In this document: one piece after another, positions 17,020 to 24,719 of the stretch | Layout of the letters: each line of letters opens with the position of its first letter | Numbering within the stretch: position 1 is the stretch's first letter | Assembly: GCF_040438885.1 (NCBI RefSeq) | Contig: NZ_CP159218.1 | Span: 62,001-126,000 of the forward strand | DNA from: Nakamurella sp. A5-74 | GTDB lineage: Bacteria > Actinomycetota > Actinomycetes > Mycobacteriales > Nakamurellaceae | Length of the DNA stretch: 64,000 nt | Direction of reading: 5' to 3' | Made by a program: the position numbers and the translations under genes | Notes under the pieces: generated by a model | Told to the model about the DNA's origin: nothing | The model's database searches: none | What the model saw: only the letters and a program-made list of their open reading frames with translations

Positions 17020-17097
17020 CTCAGATCCCAGTCCCGCTGAACTGCGTGACGGTTCCCAGACCGGTGTCCGTTCTGTTCCCCGCCCGGCGGTCGGCCT

Positions 17098-17244
17098 GCC
17101 CGGCAATGTCCCGATCGCGGGGATGTAAGGGTCCGACGACATATCACGGAGCATCTCGATGTCTGCTTCCGTAGGCGCACGCAAGATCACAGTCCCGAAT
17201 GCGGGCGGAGTGCGTGGCCAGGCTGGCAGCGGGGTTGGTGACAT
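17098..17244 (-). pseudogene. GNAT acetyltransferase N-terminal fragment
   Basis: From ATG 17244 the minus strand reads MSPTPLPAWPRTPPAFGTVI, then LRAPTEADIEMLRDMSSDPY and IPAIGTLPG. This is the N-terminus of a RimJ/L-like acetyltransferase. Family similarity stops at about 17098, and the frame only continues as antisense of the lipoprotein gene. The acetyl-CoA-binding part is gone. Confidence 0.6.
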
Positions 17245-17309
17245 CTTGTGATCGTCTGAGCGATAGAGGCAACACCCTGGTTCGAGCTCTCCCGATCCGT
17301 TAAAGACCT

Positions 17310-17337
17310 GTCTCAACAAGCGATCCCTACCCGAGAC
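17310..17337. repeat. 28-bp inter-module repeat, asymmetric type
   Basis: GTCTCAACAAGCGATC on the left and CCTACCCGAGAC on the right, with the dinucleotide AT at the exact centre. It lies 36 bases before an orphan 3' gene fragment. Confidence 0.65.
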
Positions 17338-17372
17338 GCGCGCCCGCATAGCTGGGTTGACGAGCCCGTCAG

Positions 17373-17471
17373 CGTGTGGAACTGGTTCTGGCCGGCCACC
17401 CACCTGCCGTCATCTCGGCGCCCGTCGATCTGGTCGACGTCGAAGAGATCGGCGACTTGCTCCACGGGTGA
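17373..17471 (+). pseudogene. 3' fragment of a paralogue of the sigma-partner membrane protein
   Basis: The frame reads RVELVLAGHPPAVISAPVDL, then VDVEEIGDLLHG and stop. The intact protein encoded at 19238-20083 ends RVDLVLAGSPSVTISAPVEL before VTIHDVRGSFN, so this is the tail of a second gene of that kind. A stop lies four codons upstream and no start is present. Confidence 0.6.
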
Positions 17472-17571
17472 CGTCGAAGACGTCCGCCGGTTACCTATAG
17501 CCGTAGGTTCCCGCAGAACATGTCACCATCGTCCCTAACACGTCCGGGTCGACAACAGATTCCACTGCCGC

Positions 17572-19029
17572 TCACGTGGTCGTTGCTCGATACGCCTGCA
17601 CTCTGCCGGTTGCGCTGACAGTGGCAAACCATCCCCGGCTGGAAGCGCTCACATCAACCCTGGCTTGATCAGCGGTCGGGGCGCTGATCTGGAGAACAAT
17701 TTTGCCGCTTGTTGTTTCGATGACGGCGAAACCTCGGCTAGTCGGTACCAGGATCTGACTGCCGACGACCGCACCAAGTCCCGTCGACGTGAACGTCCAG
17801 GCCAGCACAGGCGTCTGTTGATCGGTCAGGGAAAGCTCGGCGCTCGTGCTCGACGGGGTGGTGCCCAGGAGCGGGGCTGTCGTCACGCCTGTGGTGGTGG
17901 GGGGGGTGGTGGCCGGTGCGGTTTCGGTGACGGTTCTTGTCGTCATCCCAATCAGGGTGCCGCCCACCCACGTAATGCTGATCGTGTCGGTGATACGTCG
18001 TGGGCTCGGTCCCGCAGCGGCTTCGGTCGCTCGGATTGCGGCGCTTTGGACGGGCGCGGGGGTCCGGGTCCGCGCGGTGCCGGCGAAGTCGTATGCGACA
18101 ACTTCCGGTGTGGGCGAGTCGATCAATACGGCGACTCTGTCTTCGGTGAGCCCAACGAGCACCGCGGACGATGCACCTGTGTCGATGTCAACGATCGGCG
18201 GATGGACGATAGCGCTCCAGCCCTTGTCCTTGCTACCCGGGTCCGCATAGTTGATGCTCACGTGCGCTGTGCTCTGCCCGGAGCAGTGTTGAACGGTGGC
18301 AAATCTGCTTACCGCGACATAGGTGTCTGTGAACTCGCAGCCGAGCGTCTCGCCGCCGGGTTCGGCGGGCGCTGGCTGATCGCCGTACAGGATGGACCTG
18401 ACCAAGTCGTAACGCCACAACTGAACCAGGTGCGGGGAGAGCCACCCACCGTAGGGACCCTCGACAAAGAGGCTGCCGGGGCCAGACGCCGCGACGGTGC
18501 GTGAGTAGACCCGCCCCCCGGTGACTGGATCGAAACTGGCAATCTCGGGGCAATCTGTGCTCGTGTCGAGGCGAAACCCGGTGACGATGCCACGCAGCCG
18601 ATCGGTCTCCGTGGAGTTGCTGAATCCCTTTCGGAGGAATCTATGACCGGACGGGTCGTACTTTCGATTGTCGGAATCGCCGGATGTGAGAGCGCAGAGC
18701 CGACGATCGCTGCGGGTGTAGCTCCAGCGTTGCTGTCCACTGGCGATGTCCCACCCGCGGACCTCGTGTTCGCTGCCAACCGCGACGACTCCGGCGGGAC
18801 TCACCGCAGCGCCGACAGTCGGATCGGTTCGCTGTGTCCAGGCCAGCGACAAGGACGTCGGGATCGATGTGTTGACCTGGGGCAGATCCCGATCCGCGGC
18901 CAGCTGAAGATCTGCCGCACGCGCAGCACTGGTCCGGTAGATGACGAGTACGCCACCGGCCACCAGAGCTGCAATTGCAAGCGCAACGATCACATCCCGC
19001 CTGCGCCGCTGTGCATACGTTGAAGACAC
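17572..19029 (-). CDS. Membrane-anchored PQQ-like beta-propeller protein
   Basis: A 485-residue protein with one N-terminal membrane anchor (VIVALAIAALVAGGVLVIYR) and a large extracytoplasmic domain. Propeller-like blades are suggested by repeats such as VVAVGSEHEVRGWDIASGQQ, IASFDPVTGGRVYSRTV and SRGFAVIETTSGKIVLQ. It resembles a conserved actinobacterial family annotated as PQQ-binding-like, without known function. The start is GTG at 19029 and it stands alone on the minus strand. A Thr/Pro-rich stretch (TVTETAPATTPPTTTGVTT) may be a linker between blades. Confidence 0.7.
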   Translation of the reverse strand: MSSTYAQRRRRDVIVALAIAALVAGGVLVIYRTSAARAADLQLAADRDLPQVNTSIPTSLSLAWTQRTDPTVGAAVSPAGVVAVGSEHEVRGWDIASGQQRWSYTRSDRRLCALTSGDSDNRKYDPSGHRFLRKGFSNSTETDRLRGIVTGFRLDTSTDCPEIASFDPVTGGRVYSRTVAASGPGSLFVEGPYGGWLSPHLVQLWRYDLVRSILYGDQPAPAEPGGETLGCEFTDTYVAVSRFATVQHCSGQSTAHVSINYADPGSKDKGWSAIVHPPIVDIDTGASSAVLVGLTEDRVAVLIDSPTPEVVAYDFAGTARTRTPAPVQSAAIRATEAAAGPSPRRITDTISITWVGGTLIGMTTRTVTETAPATTPPTTTGVTTAPLLGTTPSSTSAELSLTDQQTPVLAWTFTSTGLGAVVGSQILVPTSRGFAVIETTSGKIVLQISAPTADQARVDVSASSRGWFATVSATGRVQAYRATTT

Positions 19030-19144
19030 GAGAGCGACCGTACCAACCGCACACCTCGCCCGCGGCTCACAACATCCCCCGTAACGGCGACCGGTAATGC
19101 GATCACCGGAAGAGCTGTAACCTGCCAGCCAGCATGGTCAAGCC

Positions 19145-19172
19145 GTCTCATCAAACCATCCCTACCCGGGAC
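19145..19172. repeat. 28-bp inter-module repeat, asymmetric type
   Basis: GTCTCATCAAACCATC on the left and CCTACCCGGGAC on the right; the last arm carries GGGAC instead of GAGAC. It lies between two tandem minus-strand genes. Confidence 0.6.
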
Positions 19173-19237
19173 GGCGGCGCGCTCGGTACCAAGCAAATGT
19201 GTAGACGGGATCGAGAAGGGTGGGTCGCTTGGTCATG

Positions 19238-20083
19238 TCAGTTGAAGGAGCCGCGAACGTCATGAATCGTCACTAGTTCGACCGGTGCTGAGATGGTGAC
19301 GGAAGGGCTGCCGGCCAAGACCAGGTCGACCCGTTCGCGGGTGACAGGCAGACCGCCGGCGGACCAGCAGCCAAGTCCCACCACGGCGCGGTCGCCGATC
19401 AGGGGAATTGGGTTGACGATAAAGGTGCCATCGTTTCGGCGCAGCAGCATGCCAAGGAATGCACCGTCCGTTCCCCAGCCGGCGTTGCCTTCGTAGTCGA
19501 GCGCTTGAGCCGGGGTTTCGATCTGCGGTGGCTGAGATCCGGCGGGGGACGCCGCGGTGGTGTCGATCGAGCTCTGAACGTAGCCGGTGACCTCGCCCGT
19601 GGACAGTTGTCCTGTCAACACGGAGGTCACAGTGATCTGGACCTCGGAGTAGTAACCGCCAGCCTGCTGATCGACTTCCTCTCGGTGTACTCCGGTGGGT
19701 CGAAGAACCCCCGTAACCAGGCCGCCACCCTGCTGGGCCGCTTCCTGCCCGTACTCCTTGAAACCCGTGTAGGGGCAACTCCACGGGCTATCCGGGAGCG
19801 CAGACAGAGTCATGATCGTTGCCGGTGAAGGCGTGCTCGGTTCAGCGATATGACCGGGGTTTCCACCACTGATGGACAGGATGGTCACTGCCCCGCCGAG
19901 CACCATCACCGCCGAGGCAGCTACCAGCATCACCGTTTTCCGGCGATGGCGGGGACGCTGCTCGGCAGGATCGGCCGGCAGTCGCCCCCGCAGGGCTTCT
20001 TCGGTCACCAAACTCGCCTCGGACGTCATTGCCGCCCTGATACGGAGTTCGGTGCTCTCTAGGAGGTCGTCAGTGTGGGTCAT
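19238..20083 (-). CDS. Membrane partner of ECF sigma factor (putative anti-sigma)
   Basis: A 281-residue protein starting MTHTDDLLESTELRIRAAMT. About 50 cytosolic residues precede one membrane helix (TVMLVAASAVMVLGGAVTIL). The rest, about 200 residues, is predicted outside and carries WSCPYTGF and VVGLGCWSAGG Cys. Its ATG lies 14 bases inside the upstream sigma gene, so the two are translationally coupled. An anti-sigma role is inferred from this coupling and topology. The zinc motif HxxxCxxC is absent, so it would be a non-ZAS type. A fragment of a close relative is at 17373. Confidence 0.6.
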   Translation of the reverse strand: MTHTDDLLESTELRIRAAMTSEASLVTEEALRGRLPADPAEQRPRHRRKTVMLVAASAVMVLGGAVTILSISGGNPGHIAEPSTPSPATIMTLSALPDSPWSCPYTGFKEYGQEAAQQGGGLVTGVLRPTGVHREEVDQQAGGYYSEVQITVTSVLTGQLSTGEVTGYVQSSIDTTAASPAGSQPPQIETPAQALDYEGNAGWGTDGAFLGMLLRRNDGTFIVNPIPLIGDRAVVGLGCWSAGGLPVTRERVDLVLAGSPSVTISAPVELVTIHDVRGSFN

Positions 20084-20597
20084 TGAAGTCTCCAATTCGG
20101 GTGCGGAGGGTGCGGAGCGCCTTATAGGCGGAGGAGCGAACAGCCTCGGCATTCACTCCGAGCACGTCAGCGGTCCGTTCAACAGACCAGTCGAGGAAGT
20201 ACCGAAGGATCACCACGTCACGCTGCCGGGTCGGTAGATCGCGGATGGCCGCGACGATGTCGTGATCGGTGAGTGGGGGAGGTGATTGGTCCAGAGTTGC
20301 TGGAGGACTCTGCCGCTCCAACCAACGACGTGCCACGATCCCTCGCCGAATCTGTGACCGGGCCCGGTTGACTACTGCAGCTCGTAGATAGCTGGAGGGG
20401 CTGTTGCCGATCCGGGTTGTGTCGAGGGCGACGAAGACGTCCTGTACCGCGTCCTCTGCGCTGTCGATGTTGCCAAGCCACATCATCGCGAGGCGGACCA
20501 GTTCCAGGCGGTGCGCGGCGAAGAGCTGCTCACGGTCAGGTGATGATCCGGTGCTCACCAGGGCAGTGTCGGGGCGGTTCACACCTGTAGGTCGCAC
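20070..20597 (-). CDS. ECF-type RNA polymerase sigma factor
   Basis: A 175-residue extracytoplasmic-function sigma factor. Region 2 includes LVRLAMMWLGNIDSAEDAVQ and DVFVALDTT; region 4 includes IRDLPTRQRDVVILRYFLDW and DVLGVNAEAVRSSAYKALRT. The frame opens with GTG at 20597; an internal GTG at 20558 is a good alternative start. The stop lies past the start of the membrane partner gene. It is divergent from a second sigma gene at 20859, with a 28-bp repeat between them. Confidence 0.9.
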   Translation of the reverse strand: MRPTGVNRPDTALVSTGSSPDREQLFAAHRLELVRLAMMWLGNIDSAEDAVQDVFVALDTTRIGNSPSSYLRAAVVNRARSQIRRGIVARRWLERQSPPATLDQSPPPLTDHDIVAAIRDLPTRQRDVVILRYFLDWSVERTADVLGVNAEAVRSSAYKALRTLRTRIGDFNDPH

Positions 20598-20678
20598 GAC
20601 ATGCTACCGACGTGAACCGGTCGTTCGAAGTTTCGCGAGACACAAAGACGCCTACGACGGAACAGTCCGTTCGGAGCA

Positions 20679-20707
20679 GTCTCATCTGGCGATCCCTACC
20701 CCGAGAC
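20679..20707. repeat. Inter-module repeat, 29-bp copy
   Basis: GTCTCATCTGGCGATC on the left and CCTACCCCGAGAC on the right, with one extra C compared with the 28-bp copies. It sits in the middle of the spacer between the two divergent sigma genes, a place where a terminator would make no sense. Confidence 0.6.
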
Positions 20708-20858
20708 AGTGGCCACTTCAAGGCGACGTGACTTCGATCCGGTTGGGTCGACCTTCACGTGGTCACGTGACCATCAGCAGGCTCCTCTGCTTACACCGGG
20801 TGGGCCGAAGCGGCGTGCCCACCCGAACGCTACGGGGTTGCAGCACGTGTAGATAGGT

Positions 20859-21377
20859 ATGGGGACAACACTGGCTGACGTGGACACGGGCCCAGTCGAC
20901 TCAGCCCAATCGAGCTACCTGCAGGTGGCGCGGCGGCTGCTGGGTGCGGCTCGTGACTTGGTCGGTGTGCACGCTGCGGATGACCTGGTGTTCGACACCA
21001 TGTCCACGTTGCTGCCTCGCTGGAGCAGCATTTCTGGGGACAAGGTGGCGTACGCGCGCAGATCCATGTTGAACCGCTACCGGGATCAGGGCAGGCATCA
21101 GAAGGTCCAGGATTCTCACCAGCGCACTCTGGCTACCCCAGACCGTGAAGATTCGGCCGCCGATCGCGTCGCGGCCAGGCTCGACATGAGCACCGCACTG
21201 CAGCGGTTGCCGGAGCGAACGAGGCAGGTCCCGGTGCTGCGGTACCAGCTGGACCTCCCCGCCGCTGAGGTCGCGGCGGCACTCGGCATTCCTGCCGGAT
21301 CTGTCCGCCGGATAGCCCACGAAGGACTCAAGACGCTCTCTCAACTTCTCGGCCCAGCCGAAGGAACAAAGCCATGA
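20859..21377 (+). CDS. ECF-type RNA polymerase sigma factor
   Basis: A 172-residue sigma factor of the short SigE-like type. Region 2 is reduced (SYLQVARRLLGAARDLVGVH, ADDLVFDTMSTLLPRWS) and region 4 is ALQRLPERTRQVPVLRYQLD followed by VAAALGIPAGSVRRIAHEGL. The stop overlaps the next gene as ATGA, so partner and sigma factor are made together. It mirrors the minus-strand sigma/partner pair on the other side of the spacer but the proteins are not close copies. Confidence 0.85.
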   Translation: MGTTLADVDTGPVDSAQSSYLQVARRLLGAARDLVGVHAADDLVFDTMSTLLPRWSSISGDKVAYARRSMLNRYRDQGRHQKVQDSHQRTLATPDREDSAADRVAARLDMSTALQRLPERTRQVPVLRYQLDLPAAEVAAALGIPAGSVRRIAHEGLKTLSQLLGPAEGTKP

Positions 21378-22594
21378 GCACGAACGAGCACGACGACGTC
21401 ATCGCCCAGCTCCGCGCGCGAGGCGTGGACGCGGAACTCTCTCCGGAGCTCGAGACTCGCCTGCGTGATCTGTACGCGGGTGTTCCGGACGAATCTGCAC
21501 CCGTGCACCGCCGGCCAAGCCGCTGGACCGCCGCGATCGGCATCGCCGCCGCTGTGGTCACAGTCGCGATCGTGTCCACAGCAGTGATCAGATCCGACCG
21601 CGATAATGTTTCCTCTCCACCGATCACGGCTCCTTCGACCAGCTCCGCCACCCCGAGCGTCACGTATTCCGGCGAGCCTTCTGGTCCGTACCAGGGCTAC
21701 CAGCGAAGCGAGACCGTGGTCGATCGGGTGACGCACTACAACTCGCTCGGCGAGATGGGCAAAGACGCCGACCTTATCGTGGTGGGCCAAATCGAAAGCC
21801 GAGCATCCGTCGAGGGAAAAGCCGACGAGGGCACCGACTCGACAACCTGGAACTTCAGCGTCCAGCAGATCTGGAAGACCCCTGGGTCTCGACCGGCGGC
21901 GATTCAGGTAGTCCAGCAGGGCGCCATCAACGAAGCTGCGAAGACGATCTCCGAGGTGGCCGACGATCCACTGTTCCAGACCGCCGCAGAGATGGTGTTG
22001 TTTCTTAAGGCGAACACCACGGGCACATACCGGGTCAGTGCTGGACCGCAGGGCCGGTTCGTCCTGAACGACGGCTTGGTGAGCTCGTTCGCTGGCTTCC
22101 GAGGTGTCACTAAGAACACCCCGCTGGCCGATTTTCGCGCTCAGGTACAGACAGCGATTAATACTCCACTGTTCGATGCGAAGTACTACTGCGGCCGCCC
22201 ATGGACTGTGCCCGCCGGCACGACACGGATGCGATTTTGGGTGAACTGGATCTCACGCATGTACAACAACCAGGCCGTCCGGCCGACCGTCGTCGTCGGA
22301 AACGACACGAAGTCCGTGATATCCGATGTGCGGGGGGTCTGGGTCGTCCTGCAGAAGCCGAACGGTGTCGTGGCAGCAACCCTGCCCGTCACCGATCTGC
22401 TCGCCAGACGGGGACAGACCTACGAGCTACGAGGTCTGGTCTCGAAACGGATCACGATCCCGGCTGCGACCTCGTGCGACCCGTCTGCCGCCCCGCTCCC
22501 GGCAGGGTCCTACACAGCGACCATGGTCATCACATTGCCGAAAGGCGACGTGGTTGCCAGCGGCTCGACTGACATCGCTGTCAGCTCCCGGTAG
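21374..22594 (+). CDS. Membrane partner of the second ECF sigma factor
   Basis: A 406-residue protein. The cytosolic N-terminus (MSTNEHDDVIAQLRARGVDA, about 48 residues) is followed by one membrane helix (WTAAIGIAAAVVTVAIVSTAV), a Ser/Pro linker and an extracytoplasmic part of about 310 residues. The first part of this (DADLIVVGQIES, TWNFSVQQIWKT, AAEMVLFLKANTTGTYRVSA) resembles domains often annotated only as hypothetical. A C-terminal half is built of beta strands. It overlaps the sigma gene by four bases. An anti-sigma or signal-sensing role is inferred; no zinc anti-sigma motif is present. Confidence 0.6.
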   Translation: MSTNEHDDVIAQLRARGVDAELSPELETRLRDLYAGVPDESAPVHRRPSRWTAAIGIAAAVVTVAIVSTAVIRSDRDNVSSPPITAPSTSSATPSVTYSGEPSGPYQGYQRSETVVDRVTHYNSLGEMGKDADLIVVGQIESRASVEGKADEGTDSTTWNFSVQQIWKTPGSRPAAIQVVQQGAINEAAKTISEVADDPLFQTAAEMVLFLKANTTGTYRVSAGPQGRFVLNDGLVSSFAGFRGVTKNTPLADFRAQVQTAINTPLFDAKYYCGRPWTVPAGTTRMRFWVNWISRMYNNQAVRPTVVVGNDTKSVISDVRGVWVVLQKPNGVVAATLPVTDLLARRGQTYELRGLVSKRITIPAATSCDPSAAPLPAGSYTATMVITLPKGDVVASGSTDIAVSSR

Positions 22595-22637
22595 CTGACC
22601 TCAGCCCCCACGATCGGGTTTGCCCCAGGTCGACATC

Positions 22638-22665
22638 GTCTCACCCGACGATCGTCTGATGAGAC
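22638..22665. repeat. 28-bp inter-module repeat, symmetric type
   Basis: GTCTCACCCGACGATC on the left and GTCTGATGAGAC on the right. GTCTCA/TGAGAC and CGACGATCGTC make it an almost complete palindrome with two mispairs per arm. It lies between the sigma partner gene and the DinB-like gene, which run in tandem. Confidence 0.65.
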
Positions 22666-22770
22666 CGCTGGGCGGGGCCGGCGCGGGTGGGCGGGTGAAT
22701 TTCGGGCGCTGTCGAAATCTGACGGCGAGCTCCGACCTTGGGGAAGGATCGACACGGTAAGGAGCTTGCG

Positions 22771-23382
22771 ATGACGGAGATGGAACTGCTGTTGGCAGTG
22801 TTGCGCGGACAGCGGCAACACGTGCTGGCGGCTGTCGAAGGGTTGAGCGAGGACGATGGGCGGCGGGCGATGCTGCAGTCAGGGTGGGATGTGCGGGGGC
22901 TGCTGCAGCACCTTGCCCGTGACGACGAGTCATTCTGGATTGCAGCAGTGGTGGCCGGCGACCCGGTTGCGATTGAGCAGGTGGGCATGCCGGGGTGGGC
23001 GGTCGACACCGACCGCACCTTGTCGGAGGTGGTGACCGAGTACCGCGCCATGTGCGAGCGCACCGACGTGGCCCTCGCCGCGAGCGACCTCGACGCACCG
23101 CCCGCGTGGTGGCCCGACTTCTTCGGGGAATGGCGGATGAACACCGTTCGCGAGATCGTCCTGCACCACATTACCGAAACAGCCTGCCATGCAGGGCATC
23201 TCGACGCAGTACGTGAACTGATGGACGGCCGCCAGTGGATGGTGATCGATTGTACGGGTCAACAACTTCACCCCATGAGCACGCCGACTTCGACCCGCTC
23301 ATGGTCGATACACCGACCAGCGGCGCGCTGCACGCTGCGCTGCTGGCGTCATGGGGCCCCGGACACCTGCTATCCCGACTAG
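22771..23382 (+). CDS. DinB/DUF664-family protein with aberrant C-terminus
   Basis: A helical-bundle protein with family landmarks MELLLAVLRGQRQHVLAAVE, SGWDVRGLLQHLARDDESFW and VREIVLHHITETACHAGHLD, the last two carrying the His residues of the metal site. DinB-like proteins include thiol-dependent S-transferases. The normal domain ends at about DGRQWMVID (near 23250). The remaining 44 residues read through the remnant of a different gene (YunG-like) in the wrong frame, so the native stop appears lost. The ATG has AAGGAG nine bases upstream. The core may still be functional. Confidence 0.75.
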   Translation: MTEMELLLAVLRGQRQHVLAAVEGLSEDDGRRAMLQSGWDVRGLLQHLARDDESFWIAAVVAGDPVAIEQVGMPGWAVDTDRTLSEVVTEYRAMCERTDVALAASDLDAPPAWWPDFFGEWRMNTVREIVLHHITETACHAGHLDAVRELMDGRQWMVIDCTGQQLHPMSTPTSTRSWSIHRPAARCTLRCWRHGAPDTCYPD

Positions 23383-23511
23383 TAGGAGCAGTGGAGCGCG
23401 GACAAACCCGCCCGGACTCAGTGTGGGATGACGGCCTTGGTCGTGCGGGGACTGCTCGGCGGCGATCTCATCCTGGGGGAGGTTCCGCGCGAAGACGAGC
23501 GCGCCGCCTCC
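23301..23511 (+). pseudogene. YunG-like protein remnant
   Basis: Starts MVDTPTSGALHAALLASWGP. After a one-base frameshift it reads DTCYPD, two stop codons, EQWSADKPARTQCGMTALVV and RGLLGGDLILGEV. The ASWGPDTCYPD and QCGMTALVVxxLLGGDLxxGEV blocks are those of the YunG family, whose function is unknown. The sequence runs into the 28-bp repeat at 23512 and the rest of the gene is missing. Confidence 0.65.
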
Positions 23512-23539
23512 GTCTCGGATGGGGATCCCTGTGCGAGAC
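23512..23539. repeat. 28-bp inter-module repeat, divergent copy
   Basis: GTCTCGGATGGGGATC on the left and CCTGTGCGAGAC on the right, with AT at the exact centre. It marks the point where the YunG-like remnant ends. Confidence 0.6.
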
Positions 23540-23705
23540 GGTCCCGGGGCTGATGCGCTTCCGGCTACTGGAGCGCGCTGGCGTGCAGAGTTCGCTGTCG
23601 CGGTAGTCGCTCCAGACCGCAGCTCGCAGGACAAGTGCTGTGGGCGGACAAATGAAGCGCGACCTACGTGCGGTAGACAGGGGTCTCGCACGAGAAGGGG
23701 GATCA

Positions 23706-24221
23706 GTGACCGATCAGATCGGGCCGTCACTCCGCTGGGTCGCGGCGCGCATGGGGGTGATGTTCGGGATTTTGATGGGCGCGTTCGGTCTGGTCATGGG
23801 CGAGAACTCCCTAGCCCAGGCCGGGATCCTCGGCACGTTCACCGCGCTGGCGTTCGGCTTCGGGATGTACTGGATCCTGAAAAGACAACGTCGTATTGCC
23901 ACTCAACGGCTTGGACCGCTCGCCGAGCTGTTGGACCGCAAAACAGTGCGAGATGCGGTTCGAGGTCCGGTCGCGGCGGACGAAGCCGAACGCGCTGATC
24001 AGCTTCAGATCGTCGAGCTCCAGATCAGTGAGCTCAAACGCACCTCTGTGAGCAGCAGCATCGTCCTGGTGGCCGGCCTCGTTCTCGAAGTTGCCCTGGC
24101 CATCACTACGTCTGCCTGGTTCTGGTTGGCTGCCTCCGTCTTCGCCGCTCTCGCCGGGTTGGTGCCCTTGTCAGCCAAGCGCCTTCGGCGACGGCGCGAG
24201 GTTCTGATCGCTGCGCCCTGA
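23706..24221 (+). CDS. Membrane protein with central coiled segment
   Basis: About 171 residues from the GTG at 23706, which has AAGGGGG five bases upstream; the open frame extends back to 23640. Two N-terminal helices (MGVMFGILMGAFGLVMG, LGTFTALAFGFGMYWIL) are followed by a charged segment (LLDRKTVRDAVRGPVAADEA, AERADQLQIVELQISELK) that could be helical. Two C-terminal helices follow (SIVLVAGLVLEVALAI, FWLAASVFAALAGLVPL). No family recognised. It sits between two repeat copies (23512 and 24283). Confidence 0.6.
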   Translation: MTDQIGPSLRWVAARMGVMFGILMGAFGLVMGENSLAQAGILGTFTALAFGFGMYWILKRQRRIATQRLGPLAELLDRKTVRDAVRGPVAADEAERADQLQIVELQISELKRTSVSSSIVLVAGLVLEVALAITTSAWFWLAASVFAALAGLVPLSAKRLRRRREVLIAAP

Positions 24222-24282
24222 CGACTTCAGGACGGATCAATCACCGATCGCTGGACACGACCAATCTGCACTAGGTCGCGAC

Positions 24283-24311
24283 GTCTCATCAGGCGTTCCT
24301 TCGCCGAGATC
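24283..24311. repeat. Inter-module repeat, degenerate copy
   Basis: GTCTCATCAGGCGTTCC on the left and TTCGCCGAGATC on the right. The centre is GTTC instead of GATC and the right arm has GAGAT, so this copy is the most worn of the full-length ones. Confidence 0.45.
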
Positions 24312-24353
24312 ACCCCCGGCTCGCAGTGGCATCGGTGAGTCCCGGGCGGCGGA

Positions 24354-24406
24354 GTCTCAGATGAGTCGTCCGGGGCTTGTCCCACCGAGGGTTGCCTACC
24401 TGAGAC
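24354..24406. repeat. Inter-module repeat, expanded or composite copy
   Basis: Begins GTCTCAGATGAG and ends TTGCCTACCTGAGAC, 53 bases overall. The right end matches TCCCTACCCGAGAC of other copies at 12 of 14 positions. The extra length may be an insertion or two partial copies fused. Confidence 0.4.
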
Positions 24407-24719
24407 GGGTCGTCGAGGGTGGGTATCGATGTCCAGTAGCGGTACACCAGTGGGTCGGCTGACGCCGAGTTCAGAATGCATCGACGAGGAGAAGGCCCGC
24501 CCGTTCGCCGGGTGCCGCTCCGGTGGGAAATCAGACTGATCAGCTCCACCGAGAGGCTGGGTGTCGGGACGAACGTTCGAGCGCTCGGTCGGCCGCCGAC
24601 ATCGTCGGTCCGTGGCGGCCGGCGGACCTGGACCAGCGGGACGGCTGCATCCTGCGGAAGGGAATCAGGCCGCGAGGTCGACGTCATCCGCTGTGCGACC
24701 TGATGCTCCTGCGCGTCCT

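Larger units (their letters stand above)
24222..24719. other. Non-coding spacer with two repeat copies
   Basis: Holds the repeat copies at 24283 and 24354, then about 300 bases with no convincing gene. A minus-strand frame reads DPLVYRYWTSIPTLDD near 24420-24465, which may be a gene scrap, but no family was recognised. Confidence 0.4.

Noticed and set aside
16483-17403. Full-length minus-strand gene containing the GNAT fragment
   Set aside because: Only the first 49 residues after ATG 17244 look like GNAT; the rest is antisense of the lipoprotein gene.
11570-22665. 28-bp repeats read as ordinary terminators
   Set aside because: Copies at 11570 and 20679 lie between divergent starts, and the asymmetric copies do not fold into a good stem.
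11570-24311. 28-bp repeats read as integron attC sites or Xer dif sites
   Set aside because: No GTTRRRY/RYYYAAC core ends and no resemblance to dif arms; module orientations are mixed. No integrase gene is in the window.
8714-24406. 28-bp repeats read as a CRISPR array
   Set aside because: Copies are kilobases apart, vary in sequence and are separated by genes; no spacers of constant length and no cas genes.
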